NCBI GenBank assembly: GCA_026398415.1
Contig: JAPLSY010000080.1
Location: 101,393-165,392, forward strand
Direction of reading: 5' to 3'
From: Kiritimatiellota bacterium
Lineage (GTDB): Bacteria; Verrucomicrobiota; Kiritimatiellia; JAAZAB01
Length of the DNA stretch: 64,000 nt
Part shown: piece after piece, positions 26,701-34,215 of the stretch
Layout of the letters: the number at the start of each line of letters is the position of its first letter
How positions within the stretch are numbered: position 1 is the first letter of the stretch
Notes under the pieces: model-generated
Databases searched by the model: none
What the model was told of the DNA's origin: nothing
Seen by the model: only the letters and a program-made list of their open reading frames with translations
Program-made: the position numbers and the translations under genes

Positions 26701-26870
26701 TGGATATGGTAGGCGGACTGGCGCTGGCCGCGTCGGTCGTCATTCAGCGTCCAACTCAGGCGTGGCTGGAGCGTGTCGATGCCGATCGGATTGAGCGCAT
26801 ATTCGCAACGCAACTCCCCGATTGTCATCGCTGCCCGGATCCCGGGGCCGATACAAGCGGCAATGGTCAT
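23799..26870 (-). CDS. Alpha-L-rhamnosidase, GH78, with inserted jelly-roll module
   Basis: 1023 residues. Starts with the family N-terminus (LRCEYALNPIGIDTLQPRLS, WDTGKI, WRVRAWDKQGQPSPWS). The catalytic (alpha/alpha)6 domain shows PTDCPVRDERTPCQMDSLAYED near residue 620, the GH78 hallmark with acidic catalytic residues, and later GDWCRPNDGTW and GTRYLVDVLCD. Residues about 130-290 are an extra concanavalin-like module (VGILFRVRDNSNYYMWQINA, TRIDGKLIDE). No signal peptide is visible. ATG 26870 directly follows the dnaX stop; Met15 (ATG 26828) is an alternative that fits the family N-terminus better. Confidence 0.9.
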   Translation of the reverse strand: MTIAACIGPGIRAAMTIGELRCEYALNPIGIDTLQPRLSWTLNDDRRGQRQSAYHIQVAALPEDLSQDKALLWDTGKIASDQNTHIVYTGAALHAGARCHWRVRAWDKQGQPSPWSAPAFWQVALLQASDWKAKWIGLPGAGAPEWRDITLAADVTIQKGAVGILFRVRDNSNYYMWQINAALGPELLLRPHILKNGTWSMLPPVSLRQVIPATDDLKTHRVEIETHGTTIRTRIDGKLIDERDDTTFAFGAIGFRADSKESSLVDNLLVTDVSGNVLLKKGQLALANATLLCRSPLPKDCPRLRKTFVLTKSVRRATASVCGLGFYEIYLNGAKAADRVLAPANTFYPQRLLFDTLDVTAAVKQGDNAVGLWLAPGYSDDYSQWGWKWEDAKRAILQLDVVYDDGTTTTIITDESWQAGTSPLAFASLYDGEVYDAGLEMPGWSTSAFTAEGWQPVRVLEATLAKLAPNVMPPVRVIQRIRPISVAEPKPGVFVFDMGQNFAGWVRLRATGARGTRIVLRHSELIGKDGMLDPWTNRLAKATDTFVLRGEGSEVYEPRFTYHGFRYVEVTSFPGRPTLDDITGCVVHADVQPAGTFTTSDAMINRIHRHCVWSMRSNFMSIPTDCPVRDERTPCQMDSLAYEDAALCNFWMNRYYTKWLGDIRGEGRRDNPDWSGDMIFLPWRLYWYYGDIRILEVHYANMRVFIEELRAKTPGHIYTAGFGDWCRPNDGTWAGYFGNVTEVNTSLYAVIARIVGETAALLGKSEDAARYAGWADEITKAFHAKNFDAQTATYGNGSQTTAILPLALNLVPQDKRGAVFDRLVTTIQGKDEGHLDTGIFGTRYLVDVLCDFGQQDLAVSMLKQPDYPGFGFQIAQGATTLWEQWTFKGSMNSHGHVAFAGVDSSFFTRLAGITARKPAFAQIGIRPYLPKALTFAEATQETVKGRVTVRWQKNNGNIEMRVNVPVNTSALVSVPASNKNTVTESGRPAETSEGVEFIGMEGDYAIFAVGSGDYHFVWVSGSP

Positions 26871-28736
26871 CTATTCCCTGACTTCCTGGATATCGCCGTT
26901 GAACATATCCATCGTCTTTTGCACCGCCGGATCCTTGAACCATTTCTGTTTTTGCTGAAGGGAGGGTTTACCCGCCTTCGGCGGCGCCGTAGGCGACCAG
27001 GGTTTACCCGCCTTCGGCGGCGCCGTAGGCGACCAGGGTTTACCCGCCTTCGGCGGCGCCGTAGGCGACCAGGGTTTACCCGCGCGCCCGCCAGCAACGT
27101 TACCCGGCCCGCAGTCACTACGCGTCAGCGTTGCGGGCGGGTGCGTAGCATTGGGTCGCGCCGCGCCGGTCGGGCGTTGGAGCGTTTCCTCGGATTCGTT
27201 CTCCGCGGGCACCGTACGCTCCGTCAGCAGCTTGAATTCCACGGTAATGGGTCGGCGCAACACATCATCCAGATTTTTCTGCAGGGCGGCGCGGGTTCGC
27301 GGCAGACCGGCTTGCTCCATGCGCCCGGCAAATTCCGGGTCAAAGCCGATCGTCACACGGTCGCCCACGACGGCCACCGGCCGCGCATCAAGAAGACAAC
27401 CCTTGGCCAGCGCAACCGCTTTCCCAACCTTTTCGATAAGCTCCGGCCACACCTTGATCAGATGCGCCAACTCGTCCCCAATGGGGCGGTCACCACCGCT
27501 GGGCCCCGCGCCGCCATGTAGAGCGTTTAGCGTTGAGCGTTGAGCGGCCTCCGGCACGGACGCTGCCGGCTCGCGCGGCGCGAGGCTGCCATCATCCAGG
27601 CTGTGCTTCAACGCCTCGATACGCCGCAAGATTTCATCCAGCGACACGACGACTGCGGCGCGCGAACAACGGATTAATGCGGTTTCCAGCAGTGTTTTTT
27701 TGGAGAGCGCATAAGGCAAACGGTCCATGGTTTCCATCAGGATATCCGTGATCCGCAACAGCCGGTCCACGTGCGTCAGCGCCGCCTGCGCTTTCAACAC
27801 GGCCACCTGGACGGGCGTCAAATCCAGGGCAGCCAGACCAACTCCCGCCTGCAGATACACGAGCAGATTACGGATATGTTCCAGAAGTTCCTGCAGGAGT
27901 CTCTGCATGTCCTTCCCGTTTTTGTCCAGCGCTTCCACCTGCTGAATAACGCCGGTAATGTCGCCCTGGAGCAGGGCGGTTGACAGGGCTTCCAGTGTCT
28001 GACGCGAAACCAGTCCGAACACCGAGAGGACATCCTGCTCATGGATGTCCTTGCCCTGGAAAGAGATCAGTTGGTCCAGGGCCGACTCGGCATCACGCAG
28101 GCCGCCTTCCGCCGCCCGCGCCACGGCCAGCACGGCGTCATCATCAATCGTAACGCCCTCCGACTTGGCAATCAGGCGCAGGCGCTCGATCAACAGGCCG
28201 GCCGGGATGCGCCGCAAATCAAACCGCTGGCAGCGCGACAAAATCGTGGCCGGTATTTTCTGCGGCTCGGTGGTGGCCATGAAAAACTTGATGTGCGCCG
28301 GCGGCTCCTCCAGGGTTTTCAGCAGGGCATTGAAGGCTTCCGTCGTGAGCATGTGGACTTCGTCAATAATGTAAATCTTGAAGCGCTGGGTCGGCATGTA
28401 CTTGATGGTATCACGCAGGGCGCGAATTTCATCGATGCCGCGATTCGAGGCGGCGTCAAGTTCATGCACATCGAGACTGGATCCCGCGGTGATTTCATTG
28501 CACGCGTCACAATGGTCGCAGGGCGTGGGCGTCATTCCCTCCTTGCAGTTCAGGGCCTTGGCAAAAATGCGCGCGATGGAGGTCTTGCCGATACCGCGCG
28601 GACCCACAAAAAGATAGGCATGCGCCACCCGATTCATCCGGATGGCGTTGGTCAGCGTTTGAATGACATGGTCCTGGCCGACGACATCCTGGAACTGTTT
28701 GGGCCGCCATTTGCGCGCAAGTACTTCATAGGCCAT
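26871..28736 (-). CDS. dnaX: DNA polymerase III subunit gamma/tau
   Basis: Clamp-loader ATPase of the replisome. The 621 residues start YEVLARKWRPKQFQDVVGQD, with Walker A GPRGIGKT at 45-52, zinc Cys64, Cys73, Cys76 and Cys79, Walker B IIDEVHML, and the sensor ATTEPQKIPATILSRCQRFD. After domain III (about 370) comes a variable tail. At about 545-600 the tail consists of three copies of the 12-residue AGKPWSPTAPPK and a palindrome-derived stretch (NATHPPATLTRSD). The last 20 residues (KWFKDPAVQKTMDMFNGDIQ) look like an independent tip. Two bases separate it from the aminotransferase upstream. Confidence 0.96.
   Translation of the reverse strand: MAYEVLARKWRPKQFQDVVGQDHVIQTLTNAIRMNRVAHAYLFVGPRGIGKTSIARIFAKALNCKEGMTPTPCDHCDACNEITAGSSLDVHELDAASNRGIDEIRALRDTIKYMPTQRFKIYIIDEVHMLTTEAFNALLKTLEEPPAHIKFFMATTEPQKIPATILSRCQRFDLRRIPAGLLIERLRLIAKSEGVTIDDDAVLAVARAAEGGLRDAESALDQLISFQGKDIHEQDVLSVFGLVSRQTLEALSTALLQGDITGVIQQVEALDKNGKDMQRLLQELLEHIRNLLVYLQAGVGLAALDLTPVQVAVLKAQAALTHVDRLLRITDILMETMDRLPYALSKKTLLETALIRCSRAAVVVSLDEILRRIEALKHSLDDGSLAPREPAASVPEAAQRSTLNALHGGAGPSGGDRPIGDELAHLIKVWPELIEKVGKAVALAKGCLLDARPVAVVGDRVTIGFDPEFAGRMEQAGLPRTRAALQKNLDDVLRRPITVEFKLLTERTVPAENESEETLQRPTGAARPNATHPPATLTRSDCGPGNVAGGRAGKPWSPTAPPKAGKPWSPTAPPKAGKPWSPTAPPKAGKPSLQQKQKWFKDPAVQKTMDMFNGDIQEVRE
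26965..27085. repeat. 36-nt tandem repeat in dnaX
   Basis: Three exact 36-base units begin at 26965, 27001 and 27037 with GGTTTACCCGCCTTCGGCGG; a fourth is cut short at about 27085. Each unit can fold (CGCCTTCGGCG). The coding strand reads AGKPWSPTAPPK three times. Confidence 0.9.
27107..27138. repeat. Palindromic element copy 3, in frame in dnaX
   Basis: GCCCGCAGTCACTACGCGTC followed by AGCGTTGCGGGC aligns with the element in pgl and lptA, but lies in the opposite direction relative to the gene. It abuts the 36-nt array, as the pgl copy abuts an 18-nt array. Confidence 0.6.
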
Positions 28737-28738
28737 GG

Positions 28739-30043
28739 CTATTCATCCTTGTTTTTCACGTCCCGGGCCGCCCGGAACAGATTTGCGAATAATACCGGCA
28801 ACTGCTCCAGGGGCACGGCGGAAAAGGCCAGCCGCACAATACCGCTCATGGCGATCACGCCGGTGGCATAATCCTTCAACAGTTTTTGCCGCACCTGTTC
28901 CGGGTCCGCGCGCCGGAGACGCACGCACATGAAGTATCCCGAATTGAACGGCAGGGCCGTAAATTCTTGCGTATATTCGGGATGCGCCGCCAATATCTGT
29001 TTGACCCGCTCATAACGCGAGCGCAGAATTTCGTATTTGGCCTGTTTCTCCGTTGCATAATCGCCATCGCTGTAGGCGCCCAGGAGCAGGGACTGGCTCA
29101 CATTGGCGGCATTGGAAATATTGCCCCGGATGGCCCCGCCCGTTTTGGCTTCGAGGGCTGCGTACACGGCGGGCGTACCCCCGCGGATCCCGTAGGTGAT
29201 AAAACCCACCCGGAATCCCCAGACATAATCTTCCTTGGTCGGACCATCCAGTTTGACCGCCAGCAGGTTGGGATGCAGGTCGCAGAGCAAGCTGAAGATG
29301 GATTCCGGAAACACACTTGGTTCATACACAAGCCCAAAATAGGCGTCATCCACAAGCACCACCAGCTTGTTACCGCGCTCCGCGGCTTCGCGCAGGACCG
29401 CCGCGATGGCGCGCGCTTCCTCGATCAGCGGTGTATAGCCGGTGGGATTGTTGGGAAAATTGAGGCACACGATTTTTTTACCAACTTTCCCCGCCATCAG
29501 CCGGGTACGCAAGCCCGCGACATTAAAGCCGCCTTGCTCGGTAAACATCGCAAACGCATCCAGCCGGGCGCCGCAAGCATGGGAAAAAACAAGCTCGTAA
29601 TTTTCCCAGAACAAATCCGCCAGGATAATCGCATCGCCCGGATCGCAGAACAGATAGCCGCAGGTACTCAGCCCGTGGGTGAGCGCGCTGGTCACCACCG
29701 GCAGGCTGAACGCCTTGCCGGTCAAGCCGGGATTCTTTTGGCCCAGCATCGCTTGCCATTGCTTGCGGATATCCGGCCGACCCGGGCTGGGCGCATAGGA
29801 CACCGCCTGGCCCGGAGACAGATGCACCCGGCGCATGACACAAGCCAGGTGCATGGGCGTCCCGTCTTCCTCCAGCGCAATCCCGATAGTAGCATTAATA
29901 GTTTTGCCCTGGGCTTCGGCCGATTGCGCCAGGATGCCGAGCTTTGGGAAATAGATTTCCCGTCCCTTCCGGGACAGCAGATCCATCACGGCCGGGCAGG
30001 CGGCGGCAATGGCATCATTTAATTGCTTTGCTTGGCTGTCCAC
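28739..30043 (-). CDS. PLP-dependent aminotransferase class I/II
   Basis: 434 residues, fold-type I aminotransferase. Visible: VSYAPSPGRPDIRKQWQAML, NFPNNPTGYTP (the conserved Asn-Pro), LVDDAYFGL with the PLP Asp, KLDGPTKEDYVWGFRVGF with the likely Schiff-base Lys and the Arg for carboxylate binding. The substrate cannot be told from the sequence. Start is GTG 30043 with GGGGAG five bases upstream. It lies between arnC and dnaX with only a few bases to dnaX, so the three may be cotranscribed. Confidence 0.85.
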   Translation of the reverse strand: MDSQAKQLNDAIAAACPAVMDLLSRKGREIYFPKLGILAQSAEAQGKTINATIGIALEEDGTPMHLACVMRRVHLSPGQAVSYAPSPGRPDIRKQWQAMLGQKNPGLTGKAFSLPVVTSALTHGLSTCGYLFCDPGDAIILADLFWENYELVFSHACGARLDAFAMFTEQGGFNVAGLRTRLMAGKVGKKIVCLNFPNNPTGYTPLIEEARAIAAVLREAAERGNKLVVLVDDAYFGLVYEPSVFPESIFSLLCDLHPNLLAVKLDGPTKEDYVWGFRVGFITYGIRGGTPAVYAALEAKTGGAIRGNISNAANVSQSLLLGAYSDGDYATEKQAKYEILRSRYERVKQILAAHPEYTQEFTALPFNSGYFMCVRLRRADPEQVRQKLLKDYATGVIAMSGIVRLAFSAVPLEQLPVLFANLFRAARDVKNKDE

Positions 30044-30084
30044 GACTCCCCTTCAATCATGTTTTCTTACGACAGCGTGACGAA

Positions 30085-31059
30085 TCAGATCGGTTTCAGA
30101 GCGCTTTTGCCGGCGACGGTCTCGATGAAATAACGGGGCCGACCACGCACATCCTGATACATACGGCCAATATATTCGCCCAGAAATCCCATGGCAACAA
30201 ACTGGCCGCCAACGAAAATGAACAGGATGGCAAACAGGGTGAATACGCCCTTGGCCGCCCATTCCGGTCCCCACATAAACCGCAGGATCAGGATCAGCAC
30301 GCCCAGACCAACCCCCATCATGCTGATCGTCACCCCGGCAATGGTCAGAAGACGCAGGGGCAAGATCGTGATGCTGGTCAGGAGATCAAATTGCAGGTTG
30401 ATCAGTTTCCACAAGCCATACTTGGATTGGCCCGCATGGCGTTCGGCATGCCGGACTTCGATTTCCGCCGTGTGGCGCGCGAAGCTGTTGGCCAGCACCG
30501 GAATAAAGGTGCTGCGCTCATGACACTGCAGCATGGCCTGGACCACTTGCCGGCGGTAGGCCCGCAGCATACAACCATAATCGTGCATGACCACGCCCGT
30601 CACGTGCGCCGTCATTTTGTTCACCAGGAACGAGGAAAAGCGGCGGAAGATGCTGTCGCGGCGCGGCACACGAATGGAACCGACAACGTCCATGCCTTCA
30701 TCCATTTTTTTCATCAGCGCCGTGATTTCCTCCGGCGGGTTTTGAAGATCGGCATCGAGCGTTACGACAATTTCGCCCCGGGTCTGCGCGAACCCGGCCA
30801 TAACAGCCGCATGCTGGCCGTAATTCCGGTTCAAAAACACCCCGATCAATTCGCCCGGATTGGCCGTCACGGCCTGCGCAATAAGATCACGGGACGCGTC
30901 CCGACTGCCGTCGTCCACCAGGATGATCTCGAACGGTCGCCTCAATGAATGGCAGACGGCCAGCGTACGACGCATGAGCTCCGGCAGATTATCCGCTTCA
31001 TTGAATACGGGAATGACAATTGAAACGGGCGCGGATGTGTTGGATGTATTTATGGGCAT
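30085..31059 (-). CDS. arnC: ArnC-like undecaprenyl-phosphate aminosugar transferase (GT2)
   Basis: Transfers a (formyl)aminoarabinose from UDP to undecaprenyl phosphate at the inner membrane in the known ArnC pathway. The 324 residues (E. coli ArnC about 322) show VSIVIPVFNEADNLPEL, the GT2 acidic motifs LVDDGS and LDADLQNPPEE, the ArnC-like FLNRNYGQHAAVMAGF, and two C-terminal membrane helices (about 235-300). AGGAACC precedes ATG 31059. It directly follows arnB and the ArnT-like gene. A DPM1-type specificity for another sugar is possible. Confidence 0.85.
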   Translation of the reverse strand: MPINTSNTSAPVSIVIPVFNEADNLPELMRRTLAVCHSLRRPFEIILVDDGSRDASRDLIAQAVTANPGELIGVFLNRNYGQHAAVMAGFAQTRGEIVVTLDADLQNPPEEITALMKKMDEGMDVVGSIRVPRRDSIFRRFSSFLVNKMTAHVTGVVMHDYGCMLRAYRRQVVQAMLQCHERSTFIPVLANSFARHTAEIEVRHAERHAGQSKYGLWKLINLQFDLLTSITILPLRLLTIAGVTISMMGVGLGVLILILRFMWGPEWAAKGVFTLFAILFIFVGGQFVAMGFLGEYIGRMYQDVRGRPRYFIETVAGKSALKPI

Positions 31060-31084
31060 GGTGGTTCCTGTGTTGATGGGATTA

Positions 31085-32239
31085 TCACTTTTTATTCAGC
31101 ACCGCTTTGATCGCTACGACCACGTCATCCACGTCTTCCAGGTGCATATCCGGAAACAGCGGCAGGGAGCAGATCCGATCGGAATTCCATTCCGTGGCCG
31201 GCAACATGCCGCGTGCACAGCCCAGCTTCTCGCGATAATATTTATGTAAATGCACGGCGCGGAAATGCAGCCCCGTGCCGATGTTTTTCTTTTTCAGCCC
31301 CTCCATGAACGCATCGCGGCTCAGGCCGGCGCGGTCACTATCCAAGCGAACGATTAACAGGTGCCAGGCGTGCCGCATGGGATACGGTGGATCCTTGAGC
31401 GGCAGGATTTCATCCACCTCGGCCAGCCGACGGCGATAATACAACGCCAGTTCCGTGCGCCGGCGGTTGAATTCATCCAGCCGCGCCAACTGCCGCCGGC
31501 CAAGCACGGCAGCGATATCGGTCAGGTTGTATTTATAGCCCGGCTCGACCACTTCCGCCTGCGGGGAACGCCCTTGCATAGAGCGGTCGAATGCATCCAC
31601 TCCCAAGCCGTGGAATTTCAGCCGCCGAACGGCATCCAGCAAGGTGGCGTCCTCGGCGCAGACCATGCCACCCTCGCCGCTGGTCATATTCTTGATGGGA
31701 TGAAAGGAAAAAATAGCGGTGCCCGATGCGCCGATACGACGTCCCCGGTATTCCGTGCCGGCGGCATGGGCGGCATCCTCCACGATCGGAATGCCACGTT
31801 CGGCCGCTATCTGGCGGATAGGGTCCATATCCGCCGGCGCGCCCGCAAAATGGACGGGAATGATCAACTTACTTCTTGACGTCAGCACGGCGGCAATCTG
31901 GTCGGGCCCGGCCATGAGCGTATCGCGGTCAATATCGGCAAACACCGGCCGGGCGCCCGCCAGCACAATGAGATTGACGGTGGAGGCCCAGGTCATGGAA
32001 GGCGTCACAACCTCATCGCCGGGACCAATGCCCAGGGCTTTGAGAGTCACATGCATGCCGCCGGTGGCGGAGGCCAGCGCCACGGCGCCGCGTGTTCCCA
32101 CGTATGCGGCAAATTCCTGCTCGAATTTGGCGGCGTGCACTCCGGTAGTGATCCAGCCGGAACGGAGTACATCGCCCACGGCTTGAATATCGGCTTCAGC
32201 GATACTGGGCCTCGAAAAAGGTAGAAATTCTTTGCGCAT
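31085..32239 (-). CDS. arnB: ArnB-like UDP-4-keto-sugar aminotransferase (DegT family)
   Basis: PLP enzyme making UDP-4-amino-4-deoxy-L-arabinose in the ArnB pathway. The 384 residues (E. coli about 380) have FLPFSRPSIAEADIQAV, SGWITTGVHAAKFEQEF, VEDAAHAAGTEYRGRRIG, FSFHPIKNMTSGEGG with the PLP Lys, KFHGLGVDAFDRSMQGRSPQ and GTGLHFRAVHLHKYY, which follow E. coli ArnB almost word for word as I recall it. Cytosolic. ATG 32239 has only a weak ribosome site. It lies between arnC and the ArnT-like gene. Confidence 0.9.
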   Translation of the reverse strand: MRKEFLPFSRPSIAEADIQAVGDVLRSGWITTGVHAAKFEQEFAAYVGTRGAVALASATGGMHVTLKALGIGPGDEVVTPSMTWASTVNLIVLAGARPVFADIDRDTLMAGPDQIAAVLTSRSKLIIPVHFAGAPADMDPIRQIAAERGIPIVEDAAHAAGTEYRGRRIGASGTAIFSFHPIKNMTSGEGGMVCAEDATLLDAVRRLKFHGLGVDAFDRSMQGRSPQAEVVEPGYKYNLTDIAAVLGRRQLARLDEFNRRRTELALYYRRRLAEVDEILPLKDPPYPMRHAWHLLIVRLDSDRAGLSRDAFMEGLKKKNIGTGLHFRAVHLHKYYREKLGCARGMLPATEWNSDRICSLPLFPDMHLEDVDDVVVAIKAVLNKK

Positions 32240-32243
32240 AATA

Positions 32244-34043
32244 CTATCTGTTCGGCATCAGCAATCTGTTCTTTGTGCTTCGTTCATGATCAGGCGTTTG
32301 CTTATTTTCCGTCGTCCGTCGTCCGTTGTCTGTCGTCTGTCGCGCCCCTTCGATCCATTGCAGTGCCCGGCGCGGCCCCATCCGGACTTCTTCGCGCACA
32401 CGCCAGGGCGGCAGGGTTTCCGATTTCGGCGGAAAATTCCGGGAGAGCGCCAGGATGCCGTCAAACCGGGAATGCCGTCTTTCCAAAACCTGATTGAGGT
32501 CGTTTATATCGGAAAGCGCTGGAAATACCAAGTCGCAATAGTAATAAAAACCGGCGCGCGTGGTTTCGTCGAACCGCCAGCCAGCCACGTGGGTGGCACC
32601 AGCCACGTGGGTGGCACCGGCCACACGGGTGGATGGATCGGCGGCAACACGATCGGCCATATCGCGAAACACGGGTCCATAACTTTTTATCCGGTCAACC
32701 ATGGGGAACAGGATGGTCAGGCCGCTAATATAAAACAAGGCCGTGGCGGCCAACAACCGGTGGAAGAAAGGCGGAACGCCAGACGACGGACGACGGAATA
32801 TACCGAGCAAGAGGCAACACACTAACAACGTCAACCCCGCGATTCCCTGGTACCACCCCAACCCACCTGTCAGCAGGCGGGCCTGGGCCCCCAGCAGCGG
32901 TGCGCCAGTAAAAACCAGCAAACCGCCCAGCATGCACCCGACCCATAACCATAGCGTATCTTGAAGTTGCTTGGTCATCGGCGCATGTAATACCTGGGCG
33001 CCGATCATGGCAAAGGCCGGCAGCAAAACCGACAGGTAAATGTCGCGTTTGGTGGCGGTAATCGAAAGCACCAGCAGACCGCCCAGCGCCCAGGCGGCCA
33101 ATACCCGATCCGCCGGCGTCATTTGGCGGCGGAGCAGCACCGCCAGCAGGTTCTTAATACCTACCAGCACAATCACCAGCCAGGGCAAAAGATAGACGGT
33201 AATTACCGGCAGGTAATACCAGGGAGGCTGCATATGGCCCAACTGGGTCGCGCCTCCGGAGAAACGACCAAAATGATTTGCCCAAAACCATTCGTTCCAT
33301 AGGTCCGGCCCGCCGACCACGCGCAAGGCCAGCATCCAACTCAGCATCAGGGCCAGGCACAAAATTAAGGCCAAGCCGTGCAAACCGAGACTGCGCGGCC
33401 GGCGCATCCCGCGCCAGCCCACCTGCCGCCCCCAGGAAAATACCAGGCCCAGCCAGCCCAGCAGAATGATCAGCGGGCCAATGAATCCTTTTGAAAGAAA
33501 CGCGCCGCCGGTAAAGACCGCCGCCCACGGGAGAAATCCAAGGCGCGATCCGATATAGGCCTCCGTAAAACACCATAATGCCGCCGTGACGAAAAACAAG
33601 AGTGCGTTATCCACCAGCATCCAATGCGTGACGTGAACAAATCCCGGCATGGTGGCCAGGAGCACCATGGCCAACACCCCCTGCTCGCGTCCCAGCAAGC
33701 GCCGGGCCAGCAACCAGGTCATGGCCAGGGCGCCCAGCCCCCACAGGGCGGATGTCAAACGCAAGGCCGGGGTCGCACCCAGTACGGGACCAAACAGACG
33801 CAGTGCGCCGGCGCCGACGATGTAATACAAGGGCGGCTTTTCGACAAAGGGCACACCCGCCAGATCAGGGATAATCAGATCGCCGGTGCGGCTCATGCTC
33901 AGCATGATCGCCGCCTCGCGCGGCTCATCCGGCGTCCACAGGTCGTGATCGGCAATCCCCACCAGCGATATCAACAGGCACAGGATGACGATCCAGAGCG
34001 GTATGGAAGTTGTGGTCGGTGTACAATTCTCGTTCATGCCCAT
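32244..34043 (-). CDS. ArnT-like glycosyltransferase (PMT/GT83 family), repeat-modified
   Basis: 599 residues with about 11-12 membrane helices. The N-terminus DHDLWTPDEPREAAIMLSMS and FVEKPPLYYI are the ArnT/PMT catalytic loop with Asp-Glu. With arnB and arnC this gene probably puts an aminosugar on lipid A at the periplasmic face. Two repeat-derived stretches stand out: VAGATHVAGATHVAG near residue 475, from an 18-nt repeat, and a C-terminal tail (RQTTDNGRRTTENKQ) from a 7-nt array. ATG 34043 is divergent from the GH2 gene. ArnA and ArnD are not in the window. Confidence 0.82.
   Translation of the reverse strand: MGMNENCTPTTTSIPLWIVILCLLISLVGIADHDLWTPDEPREAAIMLSMSRTGDLIIPDLAGVPFVEKPPLYYIVGAGALRLFGPVLGATPALRLTSALWGLGALAMTWLLARRLLGREQGVLAMVLLATMPGFVHVTHWMLVDNALLFFVTAALWCFTEAYIGSRLGFLPWAAVFTGGAFLSKGFIGPLIILLGWLGLVFSWGRQVGWRGMRRPRSLGLHGLALILCLALMLSWMLALRVVGGPDLWNEWFWANHFGRFSGGATQLGHMQPPWYYLPVITVYLLPWLVIVLVGIKNLLAVLLRRQMTPADRVLAAWALGGLLVLSITATKRDIYLSVLLPAFAMIGAQVLHAPMTKQLQDTLWLWVGCMLGGLLVFTGAPLLGAQARLLTGGLGWYQGIAGLTLLVCCLLLGIFRRPSSGVPPFFHRLLAATALFYISGLTILFPMVDRIKSYGPVFRDMADRVAADPSTRVAGATHVAGATHVAGWRFDETTRAGFYYYCDLVFPALSDINDLNQVLERRHSRFDGILALSRNFPPKSETLPPWRVREEVRMGPRRALQWIEGARQTTDNGRRTTENKQTPDHERSTKNRLLMPNR
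32311..32345. repeat. 7-nt tandem array (GTCGTCC/GTCGTCT) in the 3' end of the ArnT-like gene
   Basis: Five units: GTCGTCC twice, GTTGTCT, GTCGTCT, GTCGCGC. A two-unit stretch of the same 7-mer in reverse (GACGACGGACGACGG) lies at 32772-32786 in the same gene. Confidence 0.75.
32581..32634. repeat. 18-nt tandem repeat in the ArnT-like gene
   Basis: Three units; the first two (32581 and 32599) are identical (CCAGCCACGTGGGTGGCA), the third differs at a few positions. Each contains GCCAC...GTGGC arms. Encodes ATHVAG repeats in a soluble loop. Confidence 0.85.
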
Positions 34044-34215
34044 CCTTTTGAACTACTGTAGTCTAAGGCCTTTTCCTTTCACAAGCAAAAAGGCGCGGAT
34101 TGTGTGAAAAAAGGCGTTGACATGCTAAATGGTGGGGGCATCATACAATCCCGTTAGCCTACTGCGCCGAAGCGGCTAAGAAGGCCAAGATTCAGGAGAG
34201 AGCGAACCCGAACCC

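Noticed and set aside
26965..27085. Possible CRISPR array (36-nt repeats)
   Set aside because: Units are directly adjacent without spacers, in frame in dnaX, and no cas gene is near.
34117..34149. Promoter TTGACA ... TACAAT before the GH2 gene
   Set aside because: Boxes look good singly but are 21 bases apart, too long for a standard promoter.
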